NCBI GenBank assembly: GCA_945890485.1
Contig: CAMDCN010000021.1
Location: 1 to 64,000 of the forward strand
DNA length: 64,000 nucleotides
Reading direction: 5' to 3'
Source: Candidatus Sulfopaludibacter sp. SbA3
Lineage (GTDB): Bacteria > Acidobacteriota > Terriglobia > Bryobacterales > Bryobacteraceae
The position numbers were made by a program, and so were the translations under genes. Positions 52,056 through 61,061 of the stretch are shown here, piece by piece (position 1 is the first letter of the stretch; each line of letters opens with the position of its first letter). The notes below the pieces were generated by a model. That model did no database searches. It was not told where the DNA came from and was given only the letters and a program-made list of their open reading frames with translations.

Positions 52056-53360
52056 TCAGCGTCCGCCAACGGTCACAGTTACCTCCTTCGGCGGTCGCCG
52101 GTTCTCGGGCGTCGCGGGGATCTGGCTGATCAGCTTGTTGGGCTTACCCTTGGACTTGCGCAACTCGAAGGCGTCGTAAAGCACGCCGCGAGCGGTGCGG
52201 GCTTGATACTTCAGCACGTTGCCGTTGATGTTGATTACTTGATAAAGCTGAGTGTCTTCGGCGGCGCGCGCCATCCACGCCTGCTTCTCGAGTTCGTACA
52301 TCTTCGGGCCGGAAACGGAGACAACGTAGATGGTTCCGCCCTTCTTCGTGGTCAAGCCGGTTTGCAGGTTGCTGCGGCCATAGGTGTGGTCGTGCCCGGT
52401 GAGAACCATGTCGACTTTGTATTTATCGATGATGGGCTGCCACAAGTCCCGCATGGCCTTGTTGTCCCGGCCCTTCGCCGTCGACAGCACGGGGTGGTGA
52501 AACGTCAGAATCGTCCATGGGTTGGGATTGTTCGCGAGCAGTTTATCGAGCCACTCGGCCTGCTCGGCGTGCTTGCCGTTCGAGTCGAGCGACACGACGC
52601 GAACGCCTTGGATATCGAGGTAATAATTCGTTTCGGGAAGCGAGGGGAGGCCATTGGTGGGCAGTGTGAACTGCGGGCGCCAATGGGTATTCAGCATCCG
52701 ACCGCCGTATTCGTGGTTGCCCGGCGTGGCGACGGTGGGGATCGACCGGTTCACCCAGCCCGCTCCGTTGTGCCATTCGCCCCATTGGTCGTCGCGGTTC
52801 GGATTGTTGATCAGGTCGCCGGCATGCAGCAGGAACCGGGCTTTGGGTGCATCGGCGAATCCGGCGCGGACGACGCGGGACCAAAGCGAGTAGATGTCAT
52901 TTTGAGCGTCGCCAAAGTAGACGAACTCCAACGGCGCTGGACCAGCGGCCGTCGTGCGGAACTGGTTCCATTCGGACCAGTTGAAGCCGTCGCCGACACG
53001 ATACACATACTGCGTATCTGGCTTTAGTTCCGTGAAGGTGACCGAATGATAATGCGCCAAATGCAACTCGGTTTGCAGCGGCTCGGACTTGGCGGTGAAG
53101 GACTTGGCCTTCTTGACGAAACCGGCCCCGTCCTCAGCCAGCGCAATCTCAGCGACCGGCCCGCTGACCTTCGGCGAGGTCCGCCAGGTTACGGAGGCGG
53201 TCGTCGCCGGGTCGGCCGACCACGTTAAAATGACGCGGTCCGGATGGACGGTTGGCTTGTAGAGTTCGGCAGGTGTAATCTTCGGGTCAGCCTGTCCGGT
53301 GAGCCGGTAGGTGATCACAACAAGGCAAAGGGCGAACCCAAAAACGAGAAGTCGACGCAT
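52056..53360 (-). CDS. Exported purple acid phosphatase-like metallophosphoesterase
   Basis: A 434-residue protein. The N-terminal hydrophobic stretch (LLVFGFALCLVVITY) acts as signal peptide or anchor. An Fn3-like domain follows (ILTWSADPATTASVTWRT), as in purple acid phosphatases. The metal-binding blocks GDAQND, GDLIN, GNHEYGG, FHHPVLS and GHDHTYGRS are complete. Likely substrates are phosphate esters outside the cytoplasm. The ATG at 53360 was preferred to one at 53396 because it places the hydrophobic stretch at the N-terminus. Confidence 0.88.
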   Translation of the reverse strand: MRRLLVFGFALCLVVITYRLTGQADPKITPAELYKPTVHPDRVILTWSADPATTASVTWRTSPKVSGPVAEIALAEDGAGFVKKAKSFTAKSEPLQTELHLAHYHSVTFTELKPDTQYVYRVGDGFNWSEWNQFRTTAAGPAPLEFVYFGDAQNDIYSLWSRVVRAGFADAPKARFLLHAGDLINNPNRDDQWGEWHNGAGWVNRSIPTVATPGNHEYGGRMLNTHWRPQFTLPTNGLPSLPETNYYLDIQGVRVVSLDSNGKHAEQAEWLDKLLANNPNPWTILTFHHPVLSTAKGRDNKAMRDLWQPIIDKYKVDMVLTGHDHTYGRSNLQTGLTTKKGGTIYVVSVSGPKMYELEKQAWMARAAEDTQLYQVININGNVLKYQARTARGVLYDAFELRKSKGKPNKLISQIPATPENRRPPKEVTVTVGGR

Positions 53361-53404
53361 AAGCCTGAAGTTTATCAGGGTAAGGTTACGATTCAATTTC
53401 CGAG

Positions 53405-55228
53405 CTAGCGATATCCCGCCGCTTGCAGCGCAAACAGCTCGGCGTAGCGGCCGCCGAGACGCACCAACTCGCCATGCGCGCCCTGCTCCACAATGCGGCC
53501 GTTTTCGAGCACAAGTATTCGATCCGCCATGCGCACCGTCGAGAACCGGTGGCTAATCAACACGGCCATCTTTCCGCGGGTCAATTCGGCGAAGCGCTCA
53601 AACACTTCAAACTCGGCACGCGCGTCGAGGCTCGCCGTTGGCTCATCCAGAATCACCAACTGCGCGTCGCGCATATAGGCCCGGCCTAAGGCGATCTTCT
53701 GCCACTGTCCGGCCGAGAGGTCGCTGCCCCCGGAGAATCGCCGGCCCAGCATCTGGTCATATCCATTCGGCAATCCGTCAATCACGGCATCCGCCAGCGA
53801 TTTCCCCGCCGCCTCCCGGATGCGGGCCTCGTCCTCGATTCTGTCCACCAGCCCAAGCCCGATGTTCTCGCGAGCAACCATATCGAACCGGACATAATCC
53901 TGAAAGATGACCCCGATTTCGCGCCGCAGGTCTGGCGCCGAATAATCGCGCAGGTCCACACCGTCGAGCAGGATCTGCCCGCCGGTCGGGTCGTACAGAC
54001 GGGCGAGGAGCTTGACGATGGTCGTCTTCCCTGCCCCGTTCTCCCCGATCAGCGCGATCTTCTGGCCGGTTTCGAGACGGAAACTGACGTCGTTCAAAAC
54101 GGGCCGCGGCCGGCCGGGATAGGCAAAGCTGACCCCGCGAAACTCAAAGCCATCCCGAATAGGCCGCGGAGCCGGAATCGGATGCGGCCGGTTTTCGAGA
54201 CGGGATTCCGTGGCGAAGAAATCAAAAAGGTCCTGGATATAGAGCGCCTGCTCGGAGACGTTCGACAAGCCGGCGAACACATTCTCCATACTGCCGCGCG
54301 AACGCACAAAGGCGCCGGAAAGAAACGTCAGATCGCCGACGGAGAGATCACCGCCAATGGTCCGGTACAGGATGTAGGCGTAGGCGCCGTAGTAGCCGCA
54401 GGTTGGCAGTAGATTCAACAAAGAACCCGTGATCGCTTTGCGAATCACCAATCGCCGGTTCTCTGTGAAAAAGCGCTCGAACAGCGTTTGGGAGCGGTCG
54501 AGCAGAAAGTCCCCGATACCGAAGATTTTCACCTCCTTGGCCGTGTTCAGCGAGGCGCCGAGCATGCGGAGGTAGTCGAGTTCGCGGCGCTCTGGCGTCC
54601 AACGGTAGAGTAACGAATAAGCGAGCATGGCGAACCGGGTTTCGCCCCAGAACACCGGCAGCAGCGCCGCCGCAAGCAGGACGAGAAACCAGCCAGAGAA
54701 GGTAGCGACCGCCAGGGAAACGGAGAGCAGCGTGATGCCACTTTGCGCCAGACCGGCCAACTGGGTCAGCATGCTCAGACGCGAGGTTGTCTGTTTGCGC
54801 GCCCGCTCCAACTTGTCGTAAAAGACGGGATCCTCAAAATGGGCCAAATCGAGCTTGCCAGCGTGGCGCATCAGGCGGAGCGAGACATGATTGGCGAAAC
54901 GGTCACCGAGCAGCGACTCACAGAGATTCACCGCTCGCAGCACAAGGTCTCCCCCGATGGCCAGGCCCACCTCGAGTCCCACAAGCGGCCAGAGATCCTC
55001 CGGGGCGGCCGACTTCGAGACCACGGCAGTCACCACCCGGTCGATGATCAGCTTGGCCACCCAAAGCATCGCCACGGGCTGGAACGAAGCGAGTAGGCGG
55101 AGCCCCAGACTCGCTGACGCCAATGCCGGAGAGGTCTCCCACACCATCCCCGCCAGCGGAGGGATGTTGCGAAGAGCCCGCAGCCGATCTCGCCATGGCG
55201 TTTTGGATGCGGGAGCAGGAGGATGCAT
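53405..55228 (-). CDS. ABC exporter (fused membrane and ATPase domains)
   Basis: A 607-residue half-transporter. The N-terminal membrane domain has about six helices in residues 35-320; the ATPase domain has Walker A GENGAGKTT, Q-loop IFQDY, signature LSAGQWQKIALGRA and Walker B LVILDEPTASLD. The LSAGQ..K signature in place of LSGGQ..R is a variant common in peptide exporters. Substrate is unknown; no peptide gene is adjacent. Start at 55228 has AAGGAG close upstream. It diverges from the small exported protein. Confidence 0.92.
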   Translation of the reverse strand: MHPPAPASKTPWRDRLRALRNIPPLAGMVWETSPALASASLGLRLLASFQPVAMLWVAKLIIDRVVTAVVSKSAAPEDLWPLVGLEVGLAIGGDLVLRAVNLCESLLGDRFANHVSLRLMRHAGKLDLAHFEDPVFYDKLERARKQTTSRLSMLTQLAGLAQSGITLLSVSLAVATFSGWFLVLLAAALLPVFWGETRFAMLAYSLLYRWTPERRELDYLRMLGASLNTAKEVKIFGIGDFLLDRSQTLFERFFTENRRLVIRKAITGSLLNLLPTCGYYGAYAYILYRTIGGDLSVGDLTFLSGAFVRSRGSMENVFAGLSNVSEQALYIQDLFDFFATESRLENRPHPIPAPRPIRDGFEFRGVSFAYPGRPRPVLNDVSFRLETGQKIALIGENGAGKTTIVKLLARLYDPTGGQILLDGVDLRDYSAPDLRREIGVIFQDYVRFDMVARENIGLGLVDRIEDEARIREAAGKSLADAVIDGLPNGYDQMLGRRFSGGSDLSAGQWQKIALGRAYMRDAQLVILDEPTASLDARAEFEVFERFAELTRGKMAVLISHRFSTVRMADRILVLENGRIVEQGAHGELVRLGGRYAELFALQAAGYR

Positions 55229-55270
55229 GAACTCCTTGAGTTTACCGGGTTTGCGGGGGAGAATCGGGAA

Positions 55271-55660
55271 ATGCACCCCCTAAGCCGCCGCGCAGTTGTC
55301 CTTTCCTCTGCCAGCTATCTTTTCGCGCAAAGGCAGGAAGTGCGGCAGTTGGCCGGCCGTTGGACCGCGAGACAACCCGCGGCCCGTCAGCGTGGACGCA
55401 ACGCCGCGCTGCTTGAGTTTACGATCGGCAAGGACGGAACATTTCGCCTCGACGAAGTCAGCCGAGTGGGTGCAACTCTGAGCTATTCCGGGACCTACCG
55501 GCTCTCGGCGTCGGACGAATTTCTCCTGGCCGTTACGGAGGCACCGGATTCGGGAGGCCGTTTTCGCGCCGGCGAGGAAGTGAACTTGGGCGGTGTCCTC
55601 TGGATATCGGAAACGCGCGTCCGGATCGGAGAGTTCGAACTCGTCAAGCGCCTGGATTGA
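55271..55660 (+). CDS. Small exported protein of unknown function
   Basis: A 129-residue protein with an N-terminal SRRAVVLSSASYLFAQ stretch, a Tat- or Sec-like leader. The mature part is beta-rich (FTIGKDGTFRLDEVSR, LSYSGTYRLSASDEFLL, RVRIGEFELVKRLD), suggesting a small beta-barrel or lipocalin-like fold. I recognise no family. The ATG at 55271 has GGGGGAGAA upstream. It overlaps the convergent membrane-protein gene by 17 bp. Confidence 0.65.
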   Translation: MHPLSRRAVVLSSASYLFAQRQEVRQLAGRWTARQPAARQRGRNAALLEFTIGKDGTFRLDEVSRVGATLSYSGTYRLSASDEFLLAVTEAPDSGGRFRAGEEVNLGGVLWISETRVRIGEFELVKRLD

Positions 55661-55949
55661 GTTCCCGCCGCAGGCGGGCGTCAAACCAGAACGGGCCAAA
55701 CGGAAGGAAAGCGGCGACGACGGCCAACGCCACCCGGCTCCAAGGCCAGGAGAAGCGGCGCGCCGCGATAAGCGCGACAACGATGTAGATGACGAAGAGC
55801 CCGCCGTGGGCGGAACCAACCAGTCGCACCGCCTCGGGCCGGCCCGCCAAGTACTTGAGTGGCATCGCAATGCCGAGCAGGAGCAGAAACGAAAGGCCCT
55901 CAGCCCAGCCGGCCCAGCGCAGCCATTCGTATTCCCTTGGATGAAGCAT
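55644..55949 (-). CDS. DUF3817-family membrane protein
   Basis: A 101-residue protein with three hydrophobic helices (WAEGLSFLLLLGIAMPLKYL, AHGGLFVIYIVVALIAA, WSRVALAVVAAFLPFGPF). The pattern AEG.SFLLLL..AMPLKY...P.AV...G..HG is diagnostic of the DUF3817 family; function unknown. Start at 55949 is uncertain; a longer form from 55988 is possible. Confidence 0.82.
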   Translation of the reverse strand: MLHPREYEWLRWAGWAEGLSFLLLLGIAMPLKYLAGRPEAVRLVGSAHGGLFVIYIVVALIAARRFSWPWSRVALAVVAAFLPFGPFWFDARLRRELNPGA

Positions 55950-56234
55950 CCTTCTATTGTCGCCGGAGAACAGAGGGACGGACTGCAAGCGGCGCCGATC
56001 ACCGCTCAGCCCGCCGATCGGTACCGTTCGTATTCACTGGGAAGCAGCAGTGCACTACCGTCGCTAGCGACATAACTATGCCCCGGCAAAGCCGGGGGCC
56101 TTATTTTGTGAGCCGCTCAAAACATCCTGATTCGTGTGCTTGGCGGCTCACGCTTCGGTGTTTGCCCGATCGACTACCGGAATTGTCAAACGGCGCATGC
56201 CTCCCCGGCGAAGCTGGGGGCCTCCATTGTTAGG
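55950..56234. repeat. Intergenic region with a pair of repeated hairpins and a long inverted repeat
   Basis: Two related hairpins occur 122 bp apart: CCCCGGC-AAA-GCCGGGG at 56081-56097 and CCCCGGC-GAA-GCTGGGG at 56203-56219, each set in ATGCC...GGCCT context. The first is followed by TTATTTTG and could serve as a plus-strand terminator. Between them GTGAGCCGC (56108-56116) and GCGGCTCAC (56143-56151) form a perfect 9-bp inverted repeat. No gene fits here. A small structured RNA or a repeat element is possible. Confidence 0.55.
56081..56107 (+). terminator. Intrinsic terminator-like hairpin
   Basis: A perfect 7-bp GC stem (CCCCGGC/GCCGGGG) with an AAA loop is followed after GGCC by TTATTTT. 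No gene on the plus strand ends immediately upstream (the nearest ends at 55660), so it may mark the end of a small transcript or belong to the hairpin repeat pair. Confidence 0.4.
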
Positions 56235-58703
56235 CTAGTGGACAAACGGCGACACCGGCACCGGTGCCTCCCGCCTGTCTCTTGGCTCTGACGTCGACGG
56301 TGCACTCATCACGGCCTTGGCTTGGTACATCCGTTGGTCGGCGACGGCAATCAGCCGCTCGGCATCTTCGCCATCGACCGGGAATCGGGCGGAACCGATC
56401 GCCACGGAAAGCGTGGATTGGCCAACCACCGTTTGGCCGGCCTGACGGGCCAAGGCAGAAAGTTGAACGATCTTCTGCTCAATCGCCGCCTCCGGTAGTT
56501 CCGGGATAAGCACGACGAACTCATCGCCGCCCATGCGGGCAACGTAGTCGTAGTCGCGGCAAGCTTCTTTCAGAAGCGTCGCAAACTCTTTGAGTACGCG
56601 ATTGCCTTCGAGGTGTCCGAAGCGGTCATTGATCTGCTTGAACCCATTCAGGTCGCAAACAAGAATCTCGAGCGCCGCTCCCGATCGGCGGCACCGGTTC
56701 AGTTCACTGTCCATCTGGATAAACAGGCTGCGCGCGTTCGGCAGCGACGTCAGGAAGTCGGTGGTGGCGCTGGTCTCTGCGAGTTCGTACTTCATCGCAT
56801 TTTCGATTGAGTGCGACAGCTTGGCGCTGATAGCTAGCAGAACACGGAGATGGTCTGCCGTAAACGAATCGCGGGCTGACGCATAGAGCGCCAGCACTCC
56901 AACCACTCTCTTATCCGTCTGCAGTGGCACCGCCAGGGCACTGCGCAGGGTAGAAAACTTCGAAGGGTCGTTCAGGTATCCCGGTTCGACCGAGGGGTTG
57001 CCATTCAGGATCGGTTGTTTATTCTCGGCCACCCAACCGCTCAACCCCTGTCCGATCGGAATTTCGAGCGCGCTGAAAAGCCGGAAATTTTCGCCCGTCA
57101 CAAATTCGGGCAGTAGCTTCCCGTCCCGAGCGAAATAGATGGCCATGGAGTCGTAGGGAACCATGCGCTTCAACCGATGCGCGAGCACCGACAGCGTCTC
57201 GTTCAGACTCAGCGAGCTTCCCAGATTTTGCGAAAGCTCAAACAGCGCTTGCACCTCCTGACGGGCCGAGGCGATCGAGGTCAGGAAGTCGAGCGGTTCG
57301 CGCGTTTCTACGGGGCGAGGCGCATCTTCATTTTTCTCTTCAAAGCCCGCCGCTGGCGCCGCACCGCGTTCAACGCGGATCGCGGTGGACAGGCGAACCC
57401 GGGCCGGACGCCGCAGCGATGCCTTCTGCTCCAACTCGACGCATCTCTCGGTCAGGATCGCCACAATCGTTGGGTCGAAGGATCGGCCCGACTCCTTCTG
57501 AATGATCCCGAGCGCCTCGTCCAGTGGCAGCCCGCGCCGGTACTGTCTGTCGGTAGCTAACGCGTCAAGGCAGTCGACGACTGACAGAATCCGCGCCCCA
57601 ATTGGAATCGCCTCCCCGATCAGCCCATCTGGATAGCCCTCTCCGTTCCACTTTTCGTGGTGCGAGCGGACGATCGGGGCCACGGGATACGGGAACCGGG
57701 CCTGATCGATGATTTCCGCCCCGACAATCGGATGAATCTTCATCTTTTCGAACTCTTCCGGAGTCAACTTGCCGGGCTTCGAAATAATGTGTTCCGGTAC
57801 GGCCAGTTTACCGATGTCGTGAAGCAGTGCAGCCGCCCGCAGCGCTTCTATCTGATCGAAAGGAAGATCGAGGACCTTCGCTATCTCCACGGCGTACACC
57901 TGCACCCGCTGCAAATGGTCGTGCGTCGTCGTGTCCTTGGCTTCAATCGCCAGCGCCAGTGCCTCAATGGTCCGGAGATGCAGGTCGGCCATCTGTTCCG
58001 TATGTTTGCGCCCGTCTTCCAGGCGCCCCATATAAAGCTGATACGAACGGGTTATCAGGTAGATGACCGGCATGACGAGGAGCGCCATCTGCCAACCCAA
58101 CATTCGCGTCGTCGTTGTGAAAAGAATTGCAACCGCGGCGCCCGCTAAATAATACGGCCCAGACCAAAGGCTGCACTCCCGCCAAGTCCGGACGATCGGG
58201 CGGCGTTCGGTCAGTGCGATCGCCATCGAGACGGGGAACGTAGTCATTACGTACAGCACGAAGGCCGCCGTGACCAGCAGCACCGTGGCGGAGACACCTG
58301 CGGCAGCAAAGCGCGGATTCGCATAAACGGCGTAGGTTGCGATCGTCGCGATCGCAACGACGGAGACATTGAACAGGATCTTGCCCAGCGTCGGACGGCG
58401 GTCCTGGGCCAGCACGCACTGTAATCCTGTCATGCTGGTTGCGATCAGCAGAACCTCGCTCAAGCTGAACTCAACGATCCCGATGAGAATAAATAGAAAG
58501 TTGATGGTGAGAGTCCCCGTGATCGTCGGCAAGCTCACACGGAAACAGGCCGCCAGCACCGCCAATGTCGCGTGGCACAGAAACTTCAGAAAATCCGTGG
58601 ACTCGAACGGAAAGAGCCCCAAAAACAGAGCGATCAGGCCGATAGCCGTTGTGATTCGGAGGAAACCGTTGGTGGAAGGCGAGTACGCTGTTGAGGAACT
58701 CAT
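56235..58703 (-). CDS. Membrane HD-GYP/GAF/GGDEF c-di-GMP enzyme
   Basis: An 822-residue protein. Residues 1-225 hold about seven membrane helices (MASE-like). An HD-GYP phosphodiesterase domain follows, with HDIGK at 295-299 and GYP at 357-359 (HHEKWNGEGYPDGL). A GAF domain lies at about 480-640 and a GGDEF diguanylate cyclase at 650-795 with an intact GGDEF and the inhibitory site RDYD five residues before it. Both catalytic activities, making and degrading c-di-GMP, may therefore reside in one protein. It diverges from the sigma-54 activator and PilZ genes. Confidence 0.92.
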   Translation of the reverse strand: MSSSTAYSPSTNGFLRITTAIGLIALFLGLFPFESTDFLKFLCHATLAVLAACFRVSLPTITGTLTINFLFILIGIVEFSLSEVLLIATSMTGLQCVLAQDRRPTLGKILFNVSVVAIATIATYAVYANPRFAAAGVSATVLLVTAAFVLYVMTTFPVSMAIALTERRPIVRTWRECSLWSGPYYLAGAAVAILFTTTTRMLGWQMALLVMPVIYLITRSYQLYMGRLEDGRKHTEQMADLHLRTIEALALAIEAKDTTTHDHLQRVQVYAVEIAKVLDLPFDQIEALRAAALLHDIGKLAVPEHIISKPGKLTPEEFEKMKIHPIVGAEIIDQARFPYPVAPIVRSHHEKWNGEGYPDGLIGEAIPIGARILSVVDCLDALATDRQYRRGLPLDEALGIIQKESGRSFDPTIVAILTERCVELEQKASLRRPARVRLSTAIRVERGAAPAAGFEEKNEDAPRPVETREPLDFLTSIASARQEVQALFELSQNLGSSLSLNETLSVLAHRLKRMVPYDSMAIYFARDGKLLPEFVTGENFRLFSALEIPIGQGLSGWVAENKQPILNGNPSVEPGYLNDPSKFSTLRSALAVPLQTDKRVVGVLALYASARDSFTADHLRVLLAISAKLSHSIENAMKYELAETSATTDFLTSLPNARSLFIQMDSELNRCRRSGAALEILVCDLNGFKQINDRFGHLEGNRVLKEFATLLKEACRDYDYVARMGGDEFVVLIPELPEAAIEQKIVQLSALARQAGQTVVGQSTLSVAIGSARFPVDGEDAERLIAVADQRMYQAKAVMSAPSTSEPRDRREAPVPVSPFVH

Positions 58704-58937
58704 GAGTCAAAAAGGCCGGTGACAGGCGGTCATCGCAGGCCATTCCGTCCATCGGCGTATCTGCGGGAATCCATTAGGGTTCCCGTGCAAGTCGTTCGGA
58801 GGAGGATCGCCATCCTGGTGTGAGTACCGGGGTTAGTACTGGACTCTAGACCGGCCTAAGGTGATTTGGACCGCTCTTACGGGCAATCGGCCACTTTCGC
58901 CGTCTGGGCATTGCCCTCAGACTAGGGGCATACCGTA
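58704..58937. promoter_or_regulatory. Divergent intergenic region between the c-di-GMP enzyme and sigma-54 activator genes
   Basis: This 234-bp gap must hold promoters for both genes. I see GGGAA...TTCCC (58774-58793, 5-bp stem) and AGTAC...GTACT (58823-58840) inverted repeats. No GG-N10-GC sigma-54 box or c-di-GMP riboswitch core was found. Confidence 0.3.
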
Positions 58938-59996
58938 ATGATGAACCCCTCCCACAGCTTCCTTGGCATGCCAGCGGTTCTCTGCAGCCGGCCGATTCGG
59001 GACCTGTTCGCGAAGGTCGAAAGGATCGCCAAGAGCAATGTTGCCATTCTGATCCATGGAGAGAGCGGCAGTGGCAAAGAGCTCGTCGCCCGCGCTGCAC
59101 ATCATTACTCCTCACGAGCCGGGAAGGCCTGGGTGGATCTGAACTGCGCGGCGTTGCCGGACCAACTGGTGGAAAGTGAGCTGTTTGGGTACGAAAAAGG
59201 TGCCTTCAGTGGTGCGGACACGGCCAAACCAGGACTATTCGAGCTGGCGAGCGGCGGCACCATCTTTCTCGACGAGATCGGCGACCTCGATCTCCGGCTC
59301 CAGACTAAGCTGCTTCGAGTTCTCGACGGGGCGCCATTTTTCCGACTGGGTGGGACGAAAAAGGTAGAAACGGATGTTCGGATTGTCGCGGCCACGAATC
59401 GAGACCTCCCCGAACTCGCGCGGTCGGGCAAGTTCCGCGAGGATCTGTACCATCGTCTGGCGCAGGTTTGTTTGAGTGTTCCGCCGCTACGGGAACGTAT
59501 TGAGGATATCGCTCCTCTGGCGCAACTGTTCCTGACCCAACACGCGGCAGGACGCAGCTTTACCGTCGATGCCATGCGCGCGCTGGAGGCCTACTCCTGG
59601 CCAGGCAATATCCGCGAACTCCGCAATGTCGTGCTGCAATGTGCACTGCTTGCCAAGGACGAAGAGATTTGCACCCTCGACCTCCCGGAGGCGATCCAGG
59701 ACGCCTATGCGAATCTGCCGCAGGCCGAAAGCGATCTCAAACGGTTGTACGCCGCCGTTAACGACGGCTTGTCCGAGGTGGAATCCGGGAACGGGTTTCC
59801 TCATTCCCTGTCCCATGGAGCGATGCTCCATGACATGGAAAAGCAATTAATCCTCCAGGTTCTGCAGCACACGGGAGGCCACCAGGAACGGGCCGCTCAG
59901 TTACTCGGCATATCCCGTCGGACACTGAGCCGTAAGCTGCGCCAGTACGAGCAGTCCACAAATGGAGTCGCTACTGCCGTGGAGGGCGAGGAGTAA
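58938..59996 (+). CDS. Sigma-54-dependent transcriptional activator without receiver domain
   Basis: A 352-residue AAA+ activator. Walker A GESGSGKE is at 41-48; the sigma-54 contact loop reads GAFSGA (88-93), in place of the usual GAFTGA; Walker B is GTIFLDEIGDL. The R-finger region and a C-terminal Fis-type helix-turn-helix (RAAQLLGISRRTLSRKLRQY) follow. No receiver or other regulatory domain is present, so it may be controlled by a partner or by level. ATG at 58938 or 58941. It lies 5 bp before the PilZ gene. Confidence 0.9.
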   Translation: MMNPSHSFLGMPAVLCSRPIRDLFAKVERIAKSNVAILIHGESGSGKELVARAAHHYSSRAGKAWVDLNCAALPDQLVESELFGYEKGAFSGADTAKPGLFELASGGTIFLDEIGDLDLRLQTKLLRVLDGAPFFRLGGTKKVETDVRIVAATNRDLPELARSGKFREDLYHRLAQVCLSVPPLRERIEDIAPLAQLFLTQHAAGRSFTVDAMRALEAYSWPGNIRELRNVVLQCALLAKDEEICTLDLPEAIQDAYANLPQAESDLKRLYAAVNDGLSEVESGNGFPHSLSHGAMLHDMEKQLILQVLQHTGGHQERAAQLLGISRRTLSRKLRQYEQSTNGVATAVEGEE

Positions 59997-60001
59997 GCCG
60001 C

Positions 60002-60301
60002 ATGTTTTCTTTCTTCAAGTCAAATCGCGAACAGTCGGCCGCCGTCGACGAGAGGCGCCGGGAAGAACGCATCGCTGTTCAGGGCGAGGTCGTTCTCATT
60101 CTCGAAACCCCGCAGATCTTCGAAGTGCGAGGTCGCCTGCTCGATAGAAGTTCCAGCGGGTTTCGAGCATCGCATATGTATCCGGCTCTGACGAGTGGGC
60201 AAGTGATTCGCTGCCGGCTCGAAGGCGTCGAAATTCTGGTCCGGGTCGTCTGGAACCGGATCATTGAAGAAGAAGTGGAAAGCGGCTTTATGGTTGTCTA
60301 A
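60002..60301 (+). CDS. PilZ-domain c-di-GMP receptor
   Basis: A 99-residue single-domain PilZ protein. The RRREERI segment (an RxxxR motif) at about 18-24 and the DRSSSGFR (DxSxxG) segment at about 48-55 are the c-di-GMP contact sites. It follows the sigma-54 activator by 5 bp and diverges from the c-di-GMP enzyme, so the three form a small signalling group. Its target is unknown. Confidence 0.88.
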   Translation: MFSFFKSNREQSAAVDERRREERIAVQGEVVLILETPQIFEVRGRLLDRSSSGFRASHMYPALTSGQVIRCRLEGVEILVRVVWNRIIEEEVESGFMVV

Positions 60302-60319
60302 AGCCGCTTGCGCGGTTTA
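60300..60319. terminator. Hairpin between convergent PilZ and outer-membrane genes
   Basis: AAAGCCGC and GCGGTTT form a stem with a TTGC loop in the short convergent gap. Flanking A and T residues on each side allow a bidirectional intrinsic terminator, though the T-tracts are short. Confidence 0.45.
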
Positions 60320-60320
60320 A

Positions 60321-61004
60321 CTAGAAAATCAGGCTGATGCCGACCAACGGTAAGAAGTTATTCGTCCAGCCGTCACCACCGCTCGACCGCGTTGGGGTGA
60401 TGACCTTCTTCGGGAACGGCGACATGTTGTTCCGGAACTCGAGTCGCATATTCACCTTCGCCGTCACCTGGAACTTCACGCCGGCACCGTAGGTGATCAT
60501 CGGCACGATCTCCTGGGTCTTGGTGAGTACTGCCACGGTTTGTAGCGGCTGAAACGCCGTCTCTGTGCCTGTGCCGTCGTAGAATTTCACACCACCGCCG
60601 AACAAGACATAAGGCCGGACTTTGCCGCCACGATCACTAAAGTGATAGTGGAGGTCGTAGTGGAAAGCATGGGTCTGGCCACCGAAAGTCACCTTGGTGC
60701 TGCCGCCGTCAAGCCGCATATCATTGAGGGCGTAATCGTAGCGCAACTCGCCGCCAATCCGCCGATACATATTCTGGCCGAGCCAGATGCTGCCGCCGAG
60801 GCCGCTTTCAAAACCGGCCTTGGCGGATCCGCCAGTTCCGGTAAAAGACTTCGAGTCATAGAAACTGCCCATGACGCCGACGCCGAATTCATACTTTGGT
60901 TCGCCACCTTCGCTGTTCTGATTGGACTGGGCGAGAGCGGAGACGGGTAGGAGCACCGCCATTGCGGTGATCGTCAGGTAAGGGATGGTGCAGTTCCTTC
61001 GCAT
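60321..61004 (-). CDS. Outer-membrane beta-barrel protein
   Basis: A 227-residue protein with a signal peptide ending in SALAQ. The mature part shows alternating beta strands (YEFGVGVMGSFYDSKSF, GGELRYDYALND, AFHYDLHYHF, VRPYVLFGGGVKFYDG, VNMRLEFRNNMSPF) and the C-terminal Phe (LVGISLIF) recognised by the Bam machinery. It resembles OmpA/OmpW-like eight-stranded barrels. Function is unknown. Confidence 0.82.
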   Translation of the reverse strand: MRRNCTIPYLTITAMAVLLPVSALAQSNQNSEGGEPKYEFGVGVMGSFYDSKSFTGTGGSAKAGFESGLGGSIWLGQNMYRRIGGELRYDYALNDMRLDGGSTKVTFGGQTHAFHYDLHYHFSDRGGKVRPYVLFGGGVKFYDGTGTETAFQPLQTVAVLTKTQEIVPMITYGAGVKFQVTAKVNMRLEFRNNMSPFPKKVITPTRSSGGDGWTNNFLPLVGISLIF

Positions 61005-61061
61005 ACAACCCTCTATCGGCAGCAGCCGAACGGGACTTTAGTTCTAGGGAGGCAATTTCTC

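Noticed and set aside
58704-58937. A c-di-GMP riboswitch before the sigma-54 activator
   Set aside because: No conserved GEMM core (such as GGRNCGCAAAGCC) could be found on either strand.
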